Positions 17,132-24,099 of a stretch of 26,907 bases of DNA are shown here, piece after piece. Position numbers and translations under genes: made by a program. The notes under the pieces are model-generated. The model searched no databases. It was given only the letters and a program-made list of their open reading frames with translations, and was not told the DNA's origin. Location of the stretch: assembly GCA_021775385.1 (NCBI GenBank), contig JAJFHW010000103.1, positions 1 through 26,907 of the forward strand. Reading direction: 5' to 3'. The DNA comes from Hyphomicrobiales bacterium (GTDB lineage: Bacteria > Pseudomonadota > Alphaproteobacteria > Rhizobiales > HXMU1428-3). How positions within the stretch are numbered: position 1 is the first letter of the stretch; each line of letters starts with the position of its first letter.

Positions 17132-17632
17132 ATGTTGGACAGTTTGGGCTTAACCGTTTCGTACCTGGTGTTGCTGGCTGCACTCTTATGTATGCTGCTA
17201 TACACGCCATGGCATTGGCTTTACAAAGCTCTGATGATTGGTGTTGTTTCTGTGTTTTTTTATGTCACCTATTTCTCAATACCTGAATTTTATGGCTGGC
17301 CAACATCTAAACACCGTCCGCAAAAACTACAAATCATAGCAATCTATATTGATGCGCCAAATAAAATATATTTATGGGGCCATGATATGGACTATGGCAT
17401 AGCAGGAACAAGGCCACGAGCTTACGAATTTAATTATTCTACCAAATTAAATAATTCGCTCCATGAAGCTTCAAATAAATTAAAAAAAGGGTTTCCTATG
17501 ATAGGAGAATTCGTGCCCTTGCCAAGCACAGTGAAACGCATAACTGAAGGCGAAATAATAGAGCGGCCAGATGATTTTAATTTGATTATTTATGATGTTC
17601 CTGAAGCACTCGCTCCATCAGGAGAAAAATAA
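17132..17632 (+). CDS. Membrane protein of unknown function, third member of the ExbB-like cluster
   Basis: 166 residues. Two adjacent hydrophobic segments form the N-terminus (GLTVSYLVLLAALLCMLLY and ALMIGVVSVFFYVTYF), followed by a soluble domain of about 115 residues containing KIYLWGHD, RPRAYEFNYSTKLNNSLHEA and FNLIIYDVP. I cannot assign a known domain. From memory, proteins with an IYLW...PRAY...YS pattern sit beside ExbB-like and ExbD-like genes in other Alphaproteobacteria, which supports membership in the same system; this was not checked. It is separated from the ExbD-like gene by 257 bp holding repeats and a hairpin chain, and convergent with the dodecin/buf operon. Confidence 0.7.
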   Translation: MLDSLGLTVSYLVLLAALLCMLLYTPWHWLYKALMIGVVSVFFYVTYFSIPEFYGWPTSKHRPQKLQIIAIYIDAPNKIYLWGHDMDYGIAGTRPRAYEFNYSTKLNNSLHEASNKLKKGFPMIGEFVPLPSTVKRITEGEIIERPDDFNLIIYDVPEALAPSGEK

Positions 17633-17667
17633 TATTCATTTGATGAATTCTGCTAGAGCTTGTCACA

Positions 17668-17690
17668 CTAAAAGCGGATGCCGGTTTTAG
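17668..17690. repeat. Copy of the CCGGTTTT palindromic intergenic element
   Basis: CTAAAAGCGGATGCCGGTTTTAG is an almost perfect palindrome (CTAAAA, CGG, ATG, CCG, TTTTAG with one G/G mismatch), given here in pieces: arm CTAAAAGCGG and arm CCGGTTTTAG. It matches the AAAAGTGG..ACCGGTTTT core seen at 23890-24023 and 26141-26165, and resembles intergenic palindromes that are abundant in Rhizobiales genomes. Confidence 0.7.
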
Positions 17691-17700
17691 GAAAATGCAA

Positions 17701-17735
17701 AAACCAAAACACTGAAAATTCGTGCTTTGGCTTTT
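17701..17735 (-). terminator. Probable terminator after the dodecin gene
   Basis: Read on the minus strand: CCAAAGCAC, a 9-base loop, GTGTTTTGG, then TTTTTG. The stem has CCAAA/TTTGG and CAC/GTG pairs with one mismatch, and a T-run follows. It begins 17 bases after the dodecin stop codon, so it can end a buf-dodecin transcript. It is also the AT-rich hairpin half of a composite repeat. Confidence 0.65.
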
Positions 17736-17751
17736 GATAAATAAGGAAGGA

Positions 17752-17958
17752 TTATTCAGAAACTTCAAAAGAAATTTTACAAGTGACACGGTATTCTTTT
17801 GCTTTGCCGCTTTTGGAAATGATAATGCTTTGATCTTGGACCCAAACAGATCTGATGTTGTTAACAGTCTTTGAAGTCCGCTTAACAGCGCTCATAGCGG
17901 CATCTTCCCAAGATTTAGTTGAGCTTGCCATTGTTTCAATAACTTTTAATACAGCCAT
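17752..17958 (-). CDS. Dodecin (flavin-storage protein)
   Basis: A 68-residue protein of the dodecin family, which forms hollow dodecamers that bind and protect flavins in the cytoplasm. The whole family pattern is present: KVIETMASSTKSWEDAAMSA, KTVNNIRSVWVQDQS with Trp39 at the flavin-stacking position and Gln43, and the last strand EYRVTCKISFEV. The length is standard. AAAAGGAATAATAAAA before the ATG is a good ribosome site. It lies 134 bp after the DUF2063 gene on the same strand, with no convincing terminator between (only a GTTCTG/CAGAAC stem at 18043-18067), so it may be read with the bufferin-like operon or from its own promoter. Confidence 0.92.
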   Translation of the reverse strand: MAVLKVIETMASSTKSWEDAAMSAVKRTSKTVNNIRSVWVQDQSIIISKSGKAKEYRVTCKISFEVSE

Positions 17959-18092
17959 TTTTATTATTCCTTTTCATGTTTTTTAAGAGACAAATCTGGT
18001 AACTGATTTGTTTTAAAGGAAAAATAAGACTGAAAATAGGTTGTTCTGATAAAGTGGTAAACAGAACTCCAATAAGAGGAAAGAAACCTGAA

Positions 18093-18869
18093 TTACGCAG
18101 TTGAAATCAAAAATTCAGAGGCAATCCAGGCTTGTAAATAGCCAGCAGCTTTCAAAGGCGCTTCTTCAGAGGGCCAGTAAGTACCAAGCATTTCACAAAT
18201 CTGACCAAAATTAGCTCCCTTATTGGCTTCGTCCCAGATCATGGCTTCGTCATAACTCATTGTTCTAAAACGAGCCATATTATCGCCGCGCCATGAGATG
18301 ATCTCAATAATGAGTGCTTTTGATTTGCTCTCAACAAGCTCTTCCTCTTTATGTAATGAGGACCATATTTCAGAAGCATTGGTTTTTAAAGAAAGTCTAG
18401 TCGTAGATGGATGAGCTTTAAAACCAAGTGTTGACCAATCTTCAGGAGACAATTGTGCAAAGTCTTCCCTTGTCAGTGGCTTATTATTAGAAGCATCAAA
18501 AGCAGTTCCAAGTGCATATTCAAGGTGAGCCAATTCCCCGCATTCAGGGTTATTAATTAACTCAGGGTGCTTAGCTAAAAATTGTGGGAAATGTCGCCCA
18601 AACCACCGCGCATTTGGATTGTCAGAAGGGTGAACTTCATAATAATCCTTGGCGATATTTTCGAAATTTTCATCACCCATATAGGTTAATGTTTTAGGGA
18701 AATCATTTTCAAGAAATTCAATGAGCCGAGCACCATATGCATGCTGGTAAACATTCAACAAAACGGCTCGTTCTTCTTTAGATGTGTCGACAATGTCATC
18801 CATTACCGTTGCATCTTGCTGTAAGATTGATTTCTGAAACTTATCTTGAATTTCTTTAAGTGTGCTCAT
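18093..18869 (-). CDS. bufC: DUF2063 partner protein of the MNIO enzyme (BufC/HvfC-like)
   Basis: 258 residues. The N-terminal DUF2063 domain (about 5-100) shows FQKSIL, LNVYQHAYGARLIEFLENDFPKTL and YYEVHPSDNPNARWFGRHFPQFL, a set I recognise from HvfC/BufC-type proteins. Known partners of this type bind the leader or core of the precursor and deliver it to the DUF692 enzyme. Residues 105-258 form the more variable second domain (HLEYALGTAFDASN, LIIEIISWRGDNMARFRTMSYDEAMIW). It starts 45 bp after the DUF692 gene. The symbol is by analogy; no function has been shown for this copy. Confidence 0.85.
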   Translation of the reverse strand: MSTLKEIQDKFQKSILQQDATVMDDIVDTSKEERAVLLNVYQHAYGARLIEFLENDFPKTLTYMGDENFENIAKDYYEVHPSDNPNARWFGRHFPQFLAKHPELINNPECGELAHLEYALGTAFDASNNKPLTREDFAQLSPEDWSTLGFKAHPSTTRLSLKTNASEIWSSLHKEEELVESKSKALIIEIISWRGDNMARFRTMSYDEAMIWDEANKGANFGQICEMLGTYWPSEEAPLKAAGYLQAWIASEFLISTA

Positions 18870-18914
18870 GAAATAGGATGCTTGTGTCGTTTGTTTCTTT
18901 TACGTCTTAATAAA

Positions 18915-19775
18915 TTAAGCCGCCTGCGGTTTCAGTTGGGGGTGAATCTCGTATCCAATGTTTCTTATTTTTTCAAGCTCGGGCATGAGTTCGGCAAGAG
19001 GCGGTATATTATCATCACGCTCAATGATTGTAGAAACAGGGCCAAAACGTTTTTGGCAAGCTCGGTATAACTCCCAAACTTCATCACGAACAGGGGCATC
19101 ATGAGTGTCAACAATATAGGTCTCGTAATCACTGTGCCCAGCCATATGGAATTGAACAACCCGGTCTTCAGGGATGCCGTTGATAAACTCCATTGCATCA
19201 AATTCATGATTATATGAGGAAACAAAAACATTATTCACATCAAGCAAAAGCCAGCATCCAGTGCGCTTAGTTAACTCACTGATGAACTCCCATTCACTAA
19301 GCTCAGATTGTTTAAAACTCACATAACTCGATACATTTTCAAGAGCAAGTGGATGATCTAAAAAATCTTGAACGGTGTTAACACGCTCAACAATATGATC
19401 AAGAGCTTCAGCCGTATAAGGAAAAGGAAGCAGATCATGTAGGTTCACGCCGTGAACACCTGTCCAACACAAGTGATCCGAAATCCATTTAGGTTGGACG
19501 TGCTTGGCTAGTTTTTTAAGTTCAGTTAAATAATCCATATCAAGAGGTTGTGTTGAGGCAATAGACATGGAAACTCCATGCATAACAACAGGGTACTTCT
19601 CTTTGATCTGATCAAGAATTTGCATTGGGCGCCCACCTGGCACCATAAAATTCTCCGATACCACTTCAAACCAGTCAATCGGTGGGTTGCCTTCTAAAAT
19701 ATCAGTGTAATGCTCAGACCTAAGGCCTAGACCAAATCCAATAAAAGGAGGACGGGAAGATTTTTGCTCGCTCAT
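18915..19775 (-). CDS. bufB: DUF692 multinuclear non-heme iron oxidase (BufB/HvfB-like)
   Basis: 286-residue TIM-barrel enzyme of the MNIO family, which uses two or three iron ions to modify Cys (or Asp/Asn) residues of ribosomal peptides. Expected metal-ligand motifs are all visible: SEN (E41), VMHGVS (H66), SDHLCW (D100, H101), LENVSSY (E146), LLDVNNV (D179), QFHMAGH (H210), THDAPV (H225, D226) and IERDDNIP (E252). The substrate is presumably the Cys-rich exported peptide encoded just upstream; the DUF2063 partner follows. MbnB and TglH belong to the same family, but the neighbouring Cys-repeat precursor with a Sec signal points to the HvfB/BufB branch, members of which make copper-binding bufferins. 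Confidence 0.93.
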   Translation of the reverse strand: MSEQKSSRPPFIGFGLGLRSEHYTDILEGNPPIDWFEVVSENFMVPGGRPMQILDQIKEKYPVVMHGVSMSIASTQPLDMDYLTELKKLAKHVQPKWISDHLCWTGVHGVNLHDLLPFPYTAEALDHIVERVNTVQDFLDHPLALENVSSYVSFKQSELSEWEFISELTKRTGCWLLLDVNNVFVSSYNHEFDAMEFINGIPEDRVVQFHMAGHSDYETYIVDTHDAPVRDEVWELYRACQKRFGPVSTIIERDDNIPPLAELMPELEKIRNIGYEIHPQLKPQAA

Positions 19776-19890
19776 AATTCGATCACTTATCTTAAATTAG
19801 ATCACTCAGAAGAGGCTCTTTATTATTGGGTTTTGACCTAAATTTATTCCGTTTAAATACATTTTAGCAGTTTATAGAGATAAAATTAAA

Positions 19891-19916
19891 TGCCCCTCTG
19901 CAAATGCAGAGGGGCA
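19891..19916 (-). terminator. Hairpin between precursor and enzyme genes (attenuating terminator)
   Basis: Perfect 11-bp inverted repeat TGCCCCTCTGC (19891-19901) and GCAGAGGGGCA (19906-19916) with a 4-base loop. On the minus strand it is followed by TTTAATTTTA. It begins 8 bases after the stop codon of the precursor gene. It probably stops most transcripts after the precursor, giving far more peptide than enzyme, while read-through supplies the downstream genes. Confidence 0.8.
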
Positions 19917-19923
19917 CGATATA

Positions 19924-20190
19924 TTATTTCTTTTTCATTTCTTCAAGCTTACCGCCAACAGCAGTACATTGCTCTTTAGAAAGTTTAACAAAGCCTTGGC
20001 CTTTACATGCGTTTTGACCTTTGCAAGCATTGGTAGCTGTTTTACAAGCGCTGTGACCTTTACAAGCAGTCACACCATAGCAAGCAACATCACCTTCATG
20101 TGCTGAAACTGTAGTTGATACAGTTCCACTAACCATAAGTGCAGCAGCTGCAGCTGCAAGTGCAGCACCTGAAGTTTTAGAAAGTTTCAT
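19924..20190 (-). CDS. bufA: Exported Cys-rich RiPP precursor, bufferin/HvfA-like
   Basis: 88 residues: a Sec signal peptide (basic start, an Ala-rich core, likely cleavage after TVSA at residue 30) and a mature part with six Cys at 37, 43, 49, 56, 62 and 75. The Cys lie in a repeating frame, ACKG..ACK....ACKG..ACKG, with spacing 6, 6, 7, 6, 13, and a short C-terminal Lys-rich tail. Low-complexity Cys-containing peptides with a Sec signal, encoded ahead of DUF692 and DUF2063 genes, are bufferin-type precursors; in studied cases Cys residues are converted to copper-binding thiooxazole-type groups. Ribosome site: GGAG 8 bases before the ATG. Modification of this peptide is inferred from context. 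Confidence 0.88.
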   Translation of the reverse strand: MKLSKTSGAALAAAAAALMVSGTVSTTVSAHEGDVACYGVTACKGHSACKTATNACKGQNACKGQGFVKLSKEQCTAVGGKLEEMKKK

Positions 20191-20490
20191 AATTTAGCTC
20201 CGTATTTTTTGAAATATTATTATATAATCGCATCAAATATTAAAATTATCAGCGACCATCAAAAGCATATGCTCTTCAATCTAGGCAGGAAAATGAACTC
20301 TACTTCACAAAAACTTGAGCTGCGACAATAAGTGAAGGAAAAGGGCCGTAAAATGAGAAAAACATGCGTTTTTGTAATAATTTAACTGTGGATAGATTAT
20401 GCAAAGACAAAATTGTTACGCTTGCCATTTTGGAAATTATAAGGCGATGATTATTTGTAGAAAATAAAATGGAAATTAAATCGAGTAATA
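20191..20490. promoter_or_regulatory. Divergent promoter region of the buf operon and DUF1489 gene
   Basis: 300 bases without a gene. It holds a 10-bp palindrome AGCATATGCT at 20264-20273, about 75 bp upstream of the precursor start, that could be an operator. I looked for a GTAACC-N16-CGAA ECF-sigma element of the kind linked to bufferin genes elsewhere and did not find one. Confidence 0.35.
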
Positions 20491-20958
20491 ATGGGACTTC
20501 ATCTAATTAAAATGGCAGCGGGGATTTCAAGTTTACAGCAGCTTGAAGAACGTCAGACTTTTGTTCGCGTAAGTGGTGCAAATATTAATCGACTAAAAAA
20601 AACAAAAGAGATGGATCTCATTCACGTCACACGTTTTTTCCCAAAACGGGCAGATGAAATTCTAAATGAAACAGTTACTCCGCCAGGTTCACTCTATTGG
20701 GTCTTTCAAAAAAGAATTCAAGCAAGACAAAAAATTGTAGAATTTCGAGAAATGCCAACTGAGGGAGGCCCAACTAAGTGCGGCATCGTACTCGAAGGGC
20801 CGTTAGTTCCTGTTGAAATGATGCCGAGAAAAGCATTTCAAGGCTGGCGCTATCTAACAGAAGATGATGCCCCAAAAGATTTAGACCACAGACGTGGTAA
20901 AAAAGAAGAAATCCCTCCACAAATGCACGCTGATTTAATCGAGCTATGTTTGTTATAA
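20491..20958 (+). CDS. DUF1489 family protein
   Basis: 155-residue soluble protein conserved in Alphaproteobacteria, function unknown. Family landmarks, from memory: the start MGLHLIKMAAGISSLQQLE, FFPKRADEIL, GSLYWVFQKRIQARQKIVEF, CGIVLEGPLVPVE and the terminal KAFQGWRYLTEDDAPKDL. The length is normal for the family. GAG 6-7 bases before the ATG is a weak ribosome site. It is divergent from the buf operon and followed by the beta-propeller genes after 150 bp; no functional link is evident. Confidence 0.88.
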   Translation: MGLHLIKMAAGISSLQQLEERQTFVRVSGANINRLKKTKEMDLIHVTRFFPKRADEILNETVTPPGSLYWVFQKRIQARQKIVEFREMPTEGGPTKCGIVLEGPLVPVEMMPRKAFQGWRYLTEDDAPKDLDHRRGKKEEIPPQMHADLIELCLL

Positions 20959-21108
20959 ACACGAACGAATAGTCGCTTTCTAGAGACATAACTCGTACTG
21001 AAATCACTAAGGTTGATTTCTCTCACCTTTGAAGCATTCTTTCTCTTGTGATAGAACGTTTCAAATAACAAAATTAGATTATTAAAAGAGTTTTGAAAGG
21101 ATTGATCC

Positions 21109-22080
21109 ATGAGACGTCATTTTGGCGGATTTTTAATTGTCGCGGGGTTAGTAGCCTCCGTTGTAACAATGAGTGGGGATTTAAGAGCTGATAAGTATCA
21201 AAAAGCCAAAACACTTGAAAAAAGTGGTCAACCTAAAATGTTGCTATCAGTAACAACATTTAAAAACCCTGAGTCAGTTTTATTTGATAAAAAGAGAAAA
21301 CAATTTTACGTCAGTCAGGCCAATTTCGCGGAAAAAACGGGCGGAGGAGCAATCGCTCTTCTTAGTGATACCGGTGTGATTAAAGAGCTAAATTGGATCA
21401 GAGGTCTAAATCACCCAAAAGGTTTAGTAATGAACGGCGATAAACTATATGTCACCGATGTTTCAGAACTAGTCGAAATTGATATTCCTTCAGCAAAAAT
21501 TGTAAAAAAATATCCTTTAAAAGGAGCACTCTTTTTAAATGACCCGGCAATAGGCGCTGATGGATCAGTTTACGTAGCTGATACTCTAACAGATACTATT
21601 TCAAAGCTTAATGCAGATGGTACCTTTAGCGTCTGGTTAACAGATGAAAAGCTGGATAGCCCAAATGGCTTGGTCGTGGTCGGCGATTATTTATACATTA
21701 GCAGTTGGGGAAAAACAGTCGGAACAACAGTTCAGGCAATGATAGACGCTAAGCCAACAGGTAAATTGCTTCGTGTAAAATTAGCCGACAAAACTATCGA
21801 AGTTTTAAGCAAAGGTCCTGTTGGAAATCTGGATGGAATTGAGCCAGATGGCAAAGGTAATTTCTACATTTCAGATTGGGTAGCAGGAAATATATTCCAT
21901 ATTTCAGCGACCGGTTCTCTATTAGCCAAATATGAAATGGCCAAAATTTTAGGCCTAAAATCAACCAAAGGCCTTGCAGATATTGAGTACCTGGAAAGTA
22001 AAAAACAAATTTGGGCACCAATGATGTTAAATGGTGCTGTTATGGTCTTTTCTGTGGCAGAACCGCGTGGTTCACATTAA
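21109..22080 (+). CDS. Secreted SMP-30/NHL-like beta-propeller protein
   Basis: 323 residues with a Sec signal peptide (cleavage likely after LRA near residue 27) and a six-bladed propeller built from repeats such as NPESVLFDKKRKQFYVSQ, GLNHPKGLVMNGDKLYVTD, DGSVYVADTLTDTISKL and SPNGLVVVGDYLYISSW. The four residues that hold the divalent metal in SMP-30/gluconolactonase-type enzymes have clear counterparts: E55 in NPESV, N144 in LNDP, N186 in SPNGL and D242 in LDGIEPDG. A lactonase or esterase role in the periplasm is plausible, but the substrate is unknown. AAAGGA precedes the ATG. It is followed by a strong terminator and a diverged paralogue, so the two genes are a tandem duplication but separate transcription units. 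Confidence 0.82.
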   Translation: MRRHFGGFLIVAGLVASVVTMSGDLRADKYQKAKTLEKSGQPKMLLSVTTFKNPESVLFDKKRKQFYVSQANFAEKTGGGAIALLSDTGVIKELNWIRGLNHPKGLVMNGDKLYVTDVSELVEIDIPSAKIVKKYPLKGALFLNDPAIGADGSVYVADTLTDTISKLNADGTFSVWLTDEKLDSPNGLVVVGDYLYISSWGKTVGTTVQAMIDAKPTGKLLRVKLADKTIEVLSKGPVGNLDGIEPDGKGNFYISDWVAGNIFHISATGSLLAKYEMAKILGLKSTKGLADIEYLESKKQIWAPMMLNGAVMVFSVAEPRGSH

Positions 22081-22111
22081 TTGATCATCCCAAACCACTG
22101 ATCTCGTTGTC

Positions 22112-22144
22112 AAAGTGAGGTAGCAAAGCTACCTCACTTTTTTT
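22112..22144 (+). terminator. Rho-independent terminator after the first propeller gene
   Basis: Perfect 13-bp stem AAAGTGAGGTAGC (22112-22124) and GCTACCTCACTTT (22128-22140) with a 3-base loop, continuing into a run of seven T residues (22138-22144). It lies 32 bases after the stop codon at 22080. Confidence 0.93.
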
Positions 22145-22313
22145 ATGTCCAAATTAATTATTTACTGTTTAATTTCAATGAGATCACGAGATATTTCAAA
22201 CTCGTAAGTTTCATTAATATAAGTTTATTCTCTCTCAAAAATTCTGCCTTCTTTCCATGTTTCCTTACCAATCAATCGGATCTGTATAGTAAATTGTGTT
22301 TTTGGGGGAGTAG

Positions 22314-23561
22314 ATGGTTCGGGTTGTACATACTGTGTTGGGGGGATGTCTTTTGGCAAATTTAGCTGCCTGTTGTTTGCCGCCCGCAAATAGTGCCTAT
22401 CAAACAAGTGGGCAAAATCAATATGGAGAAAAGGAGAAAGAAAACAAAAAGAAAATTGGAAAGCTACACTCGAGGTACAAGCAAAAAACGCTCGATCACA
22501 GCCGGGTAATTCCACAGAAAAAATCAAAGCCAATGAAGTCAGTGTCAATGAAACAGGCAGCATTGGAAGATTTACCAAAAAAAATTGAGAAGAAAACTAA
22601 ACTACAACCGTTACAAGGTGCACTAGTTGGTCGCGACCAAAAAGTTGATAGCAATAAGCTATATAAAAGAACACACAATAAAGTAAAGGGACCGACCCTT
22701 GAATTATTGCGCAGCGTGGACAATCTTTCACATCCACAGTCAATCACATTTGATAAAAAACGATTAAGGTTTTATGTCTCCCAGCTGGGTGAAAAAGCAC
22801 AACCTTCAACCGGTTCTATCGCCTTGCTAGCACGAGACGGCAGCGTGATTAACAAGGAATGGATTAAAGGGCTTAATCAACCACGCGGTATGGCAATGAT
22901 GAACAACATGCTCTATGTGGCAGATGGTAAGAGCCTTCTTAAGATTGATGTAGAAGCAGCCAAAATCATCAAACGATTTGAGCAACCAAATTCATTTTAT
23001 TTATACGATGTAATCGCAAGTAAACAGGGTGATGTATATGTCAGTGATCCACTTTCAAATTCGATTTTAAAACTTGAAAGCAATGAGACCTTTAATGTGT
23101 GGCTGAAGGACAAAAAGTTAGAAGGACCAAATAGTCTGGCAGTCAAGGGAGACAAGCTTTACGTGTCATCAATTGGTTTAAAATCATCAGTGCCTCAACA
23201 AGGGCCAGAAAATTCCAATAATGGAAAAATCAATCAGGTGCACTTAGAGACAAAAAAAATCTCACCGCTTACCAGTCAGAATAATTTGAAAAAAATAGCA
23301 AGTCTTGGAATTGATGAAGAAGGCACAATATACGCAACCAGTTTAGGCGCCCCAAAGTTGATGAGGTTTTCGCTTAAAGATGGGCAGTTGTTAGAAAATA
23401 TTGATGTTCAAAAGAGTTTTGATTTGAATGAAACGCAAGGCTTGGCTGATTTTTTATATTTCCCTCAGTCCAAAGAGTTTTGGGTACCAGTTAAGAATAA
23501 TGGACATATTCTTGTTTTTGTACGCAGCGATGCAACTCTTCTTTCCGAGGGAAATGAATAA
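22314..23561 (+). CDS. Beta-propeller lipoprotein, diverged paralogue of the preceding gene
   Basis: 415 residues. The start TVLGGCLLANLAAC gives a lipobox ending at Cys20, so the protein should be lipid-anchored. Residues about 25-125 are a Lys/Gln/Ser-rich linker with no fold, then a propeller that aligns blade for blade with the previous gene (SHPQSITFDKKRLRFYVSQ, GLNQPRGMAMMNNMLYVAD, GDVYVSDPLSNSILKL, GPNSLAVKGDKLYVSS). Three of the four metal-site positions differ: Glu to Gln142, Asn to Tyr231 and Asp to Leu; only Asn273 remains. It therefore probably lacks the paralogue's catalytic metal and may act as a scaffold or binding protein. A GGGGGAG ribosome site stands 4 bases before the ATG at 22314. 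Confidence 0.8.
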   Translation: MVRVVHTVLGGCLLANLAACCLPPANSAYQTSGQNQYGEKEKENKKKIGKLHSRYKQKTLDHSRVIPQKKSKPMKSVSMKQAALEDLPKKIEKKTKLQPLQGALVGRDQKVDSNKLYKRTHNKVKGPTLELLRSVDNLSHPQSITFDKKRLRFYVSQLGEKAQPSTGSIALLARDGSVINKEWIKGLNQPRGMAMMNNMLYVADGKSLLKIDVEAAKIIKRFEQPNSFYLYDVIASKQGDVYVSDPLSNSILKLESNETFNVWLKDKKLEGPNSLAVKGDKLYVSSIGLKSSVPQQGPENSNNGKINQVHLETKKISPLTSQNNLKKIASLGIDEEGTIYATSLGAPKLMRFSLKDGQLLENIDVQKSFDLNETQGLADFLYFPQSKEFWVPVKNNGHILVFVRSDATLLSEGNE

Positions 23562-23625
23562 AGCTGAGACGTTTAATTCAATCAAATGAGCTAACCCTCA
23601 ACTAAGCGGCGCTGGATTGTCATTC

Positions 23626-23772
23626 TTAATGACTTCCACGCCGTTCTTTTTCTATCGGAATGCTGTAACCATTGTCTGATGGGCTGCTATTACAAGCAGA
23701 AAGACTTCCAGCAATGCCTGCCAAAAGGGTAATGAAAAGACTAGTTTTAAAAAGATTTCTTAAGTTTGACAT
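23626..23772 (-). CDS. Very small lipoprotein (48 residues)
   Basis: A short minus-strand frame: MSNLRNLFKTSLFITLLAG starts a clear lipoprotein signal with a basic N-terminus and hydrophobic core, ending in SLSAC (Cys27). Only 21 residues follow (N-S-S-P-S-D-N-G-Y, then IPIEKERRGSH). That shape fits entericidin-like or other tiny envelope lipoproteins, but I do not recognise the mature sequence. The ribosome site is weak. Support comes from the perfect signal/lipobox architecture; coding is not proven. It is convergent with the propeller lipoprotein gene. Its last four residues (RGSH) equal those of the secreted propeller protein, perhaps by chance. Confidence 0.6.
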   Translation of the reverse strand: MSNLRNLFKTSLFITLLAGIAGSLSACNSSPSDNGYSIPIEKERRGSH

Positions 23773-23880
23773 GTTCTAAAGGTGTCCGTTGTTTAAAAGG
23801 TCATTTGCGAAAAACACATGAGATTCAATCATGTCATATGTTTATCCAAACATTGCAGAACACATACAAATCACAATATA

Positions 23881-24040
23881 GAGAGTTCCTCCCAAAAGTG
23901 GGCACCTGTTTTGGGGAAAAGGAACACTGAGACTAGAGAGTTCCTCCCAAAAGTGGGCACCGGTTTTGGGGAAAAGGAACACTGAGACTAGAGAGTTCCT
24001 CCCAAAAGTGGATACCGGTTTTGGGATAAAAGGAACACAA
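23881..24040. repeat. Three tandem 55-bp copies of a palindromic intergenic element
   Basis: Units start at 23881, 23936 and 23991, each opening GAGAGTTCCTCCCAAAAGTG and running through an ACCGGTTTTGGG-type arm to AAAAGGAACAC. Each unit is an imperfect palindrome (CCCAAAA/TTTTGGG and GTTCCT/AGGAAC). Copies 1 and 2 differ by one base in the core (CTGTTTT versus CGGTTTT); copy 3 has GGATACC in place of GGGCACC and is shorter at the end. No spacers are present, so this is tandem amplification, not a CRISPR array. Confidence 0.88.
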
Positions 24041-24045
24041 AAAAA

Positions 24046-24099
24046 GACACCAGAGCATTTCTTTTAATTAATTAAAAAAGAAAAATACTCTGATGTGTC
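24046..24099. repeat. AT-rich imperfect inverted repeat next to the tandem element
   Basis: GACAC-C-AGAGCATTTCTTTT on the left and AAAAAAGAAAAATACTCTGATGTGTC (quoted in part: AAAATACTCTGATGTGTC) on the right pair around TAATTAATT. The outer GACAC/GTGTC and inner AGAG/CTCT blocks are exact. The GAGCATTTC block recurs in the inverted repeat at 26439-26475. Confidence 0.6.

Noticed and set aside
14807..17632. ExbB-like cluster as a Zorya anti-phage system
   Set aside because: ZorB carries an OmpA-like C-terminal domain and Zorya has helicase or nuclease partners; neither is present here.
18043..18067. GTTCTG/CAGAAC stem between the DUF2063 gene and dodecin as a terminator
   Set aside because: The stem is only 6 bp with a 13-base loop and no T-run follows on the minus strand.
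18915..19775. DUF692 protein as MbnB of a methanobactin operon
   Set aside because: There is no MbnA-like short precursor, MbnC or MbnT; the precursor has a Sec signal and Cys repeats and the partner is DUF2063.
23881..24040. Three regularly spaced 55-bp repeats considered as a CRISPR array
   Set aside because: The units are contiguous with no unique spacers, the repeat is an intergenic palindrome also found singly elsewhere, and no cas gene is present.
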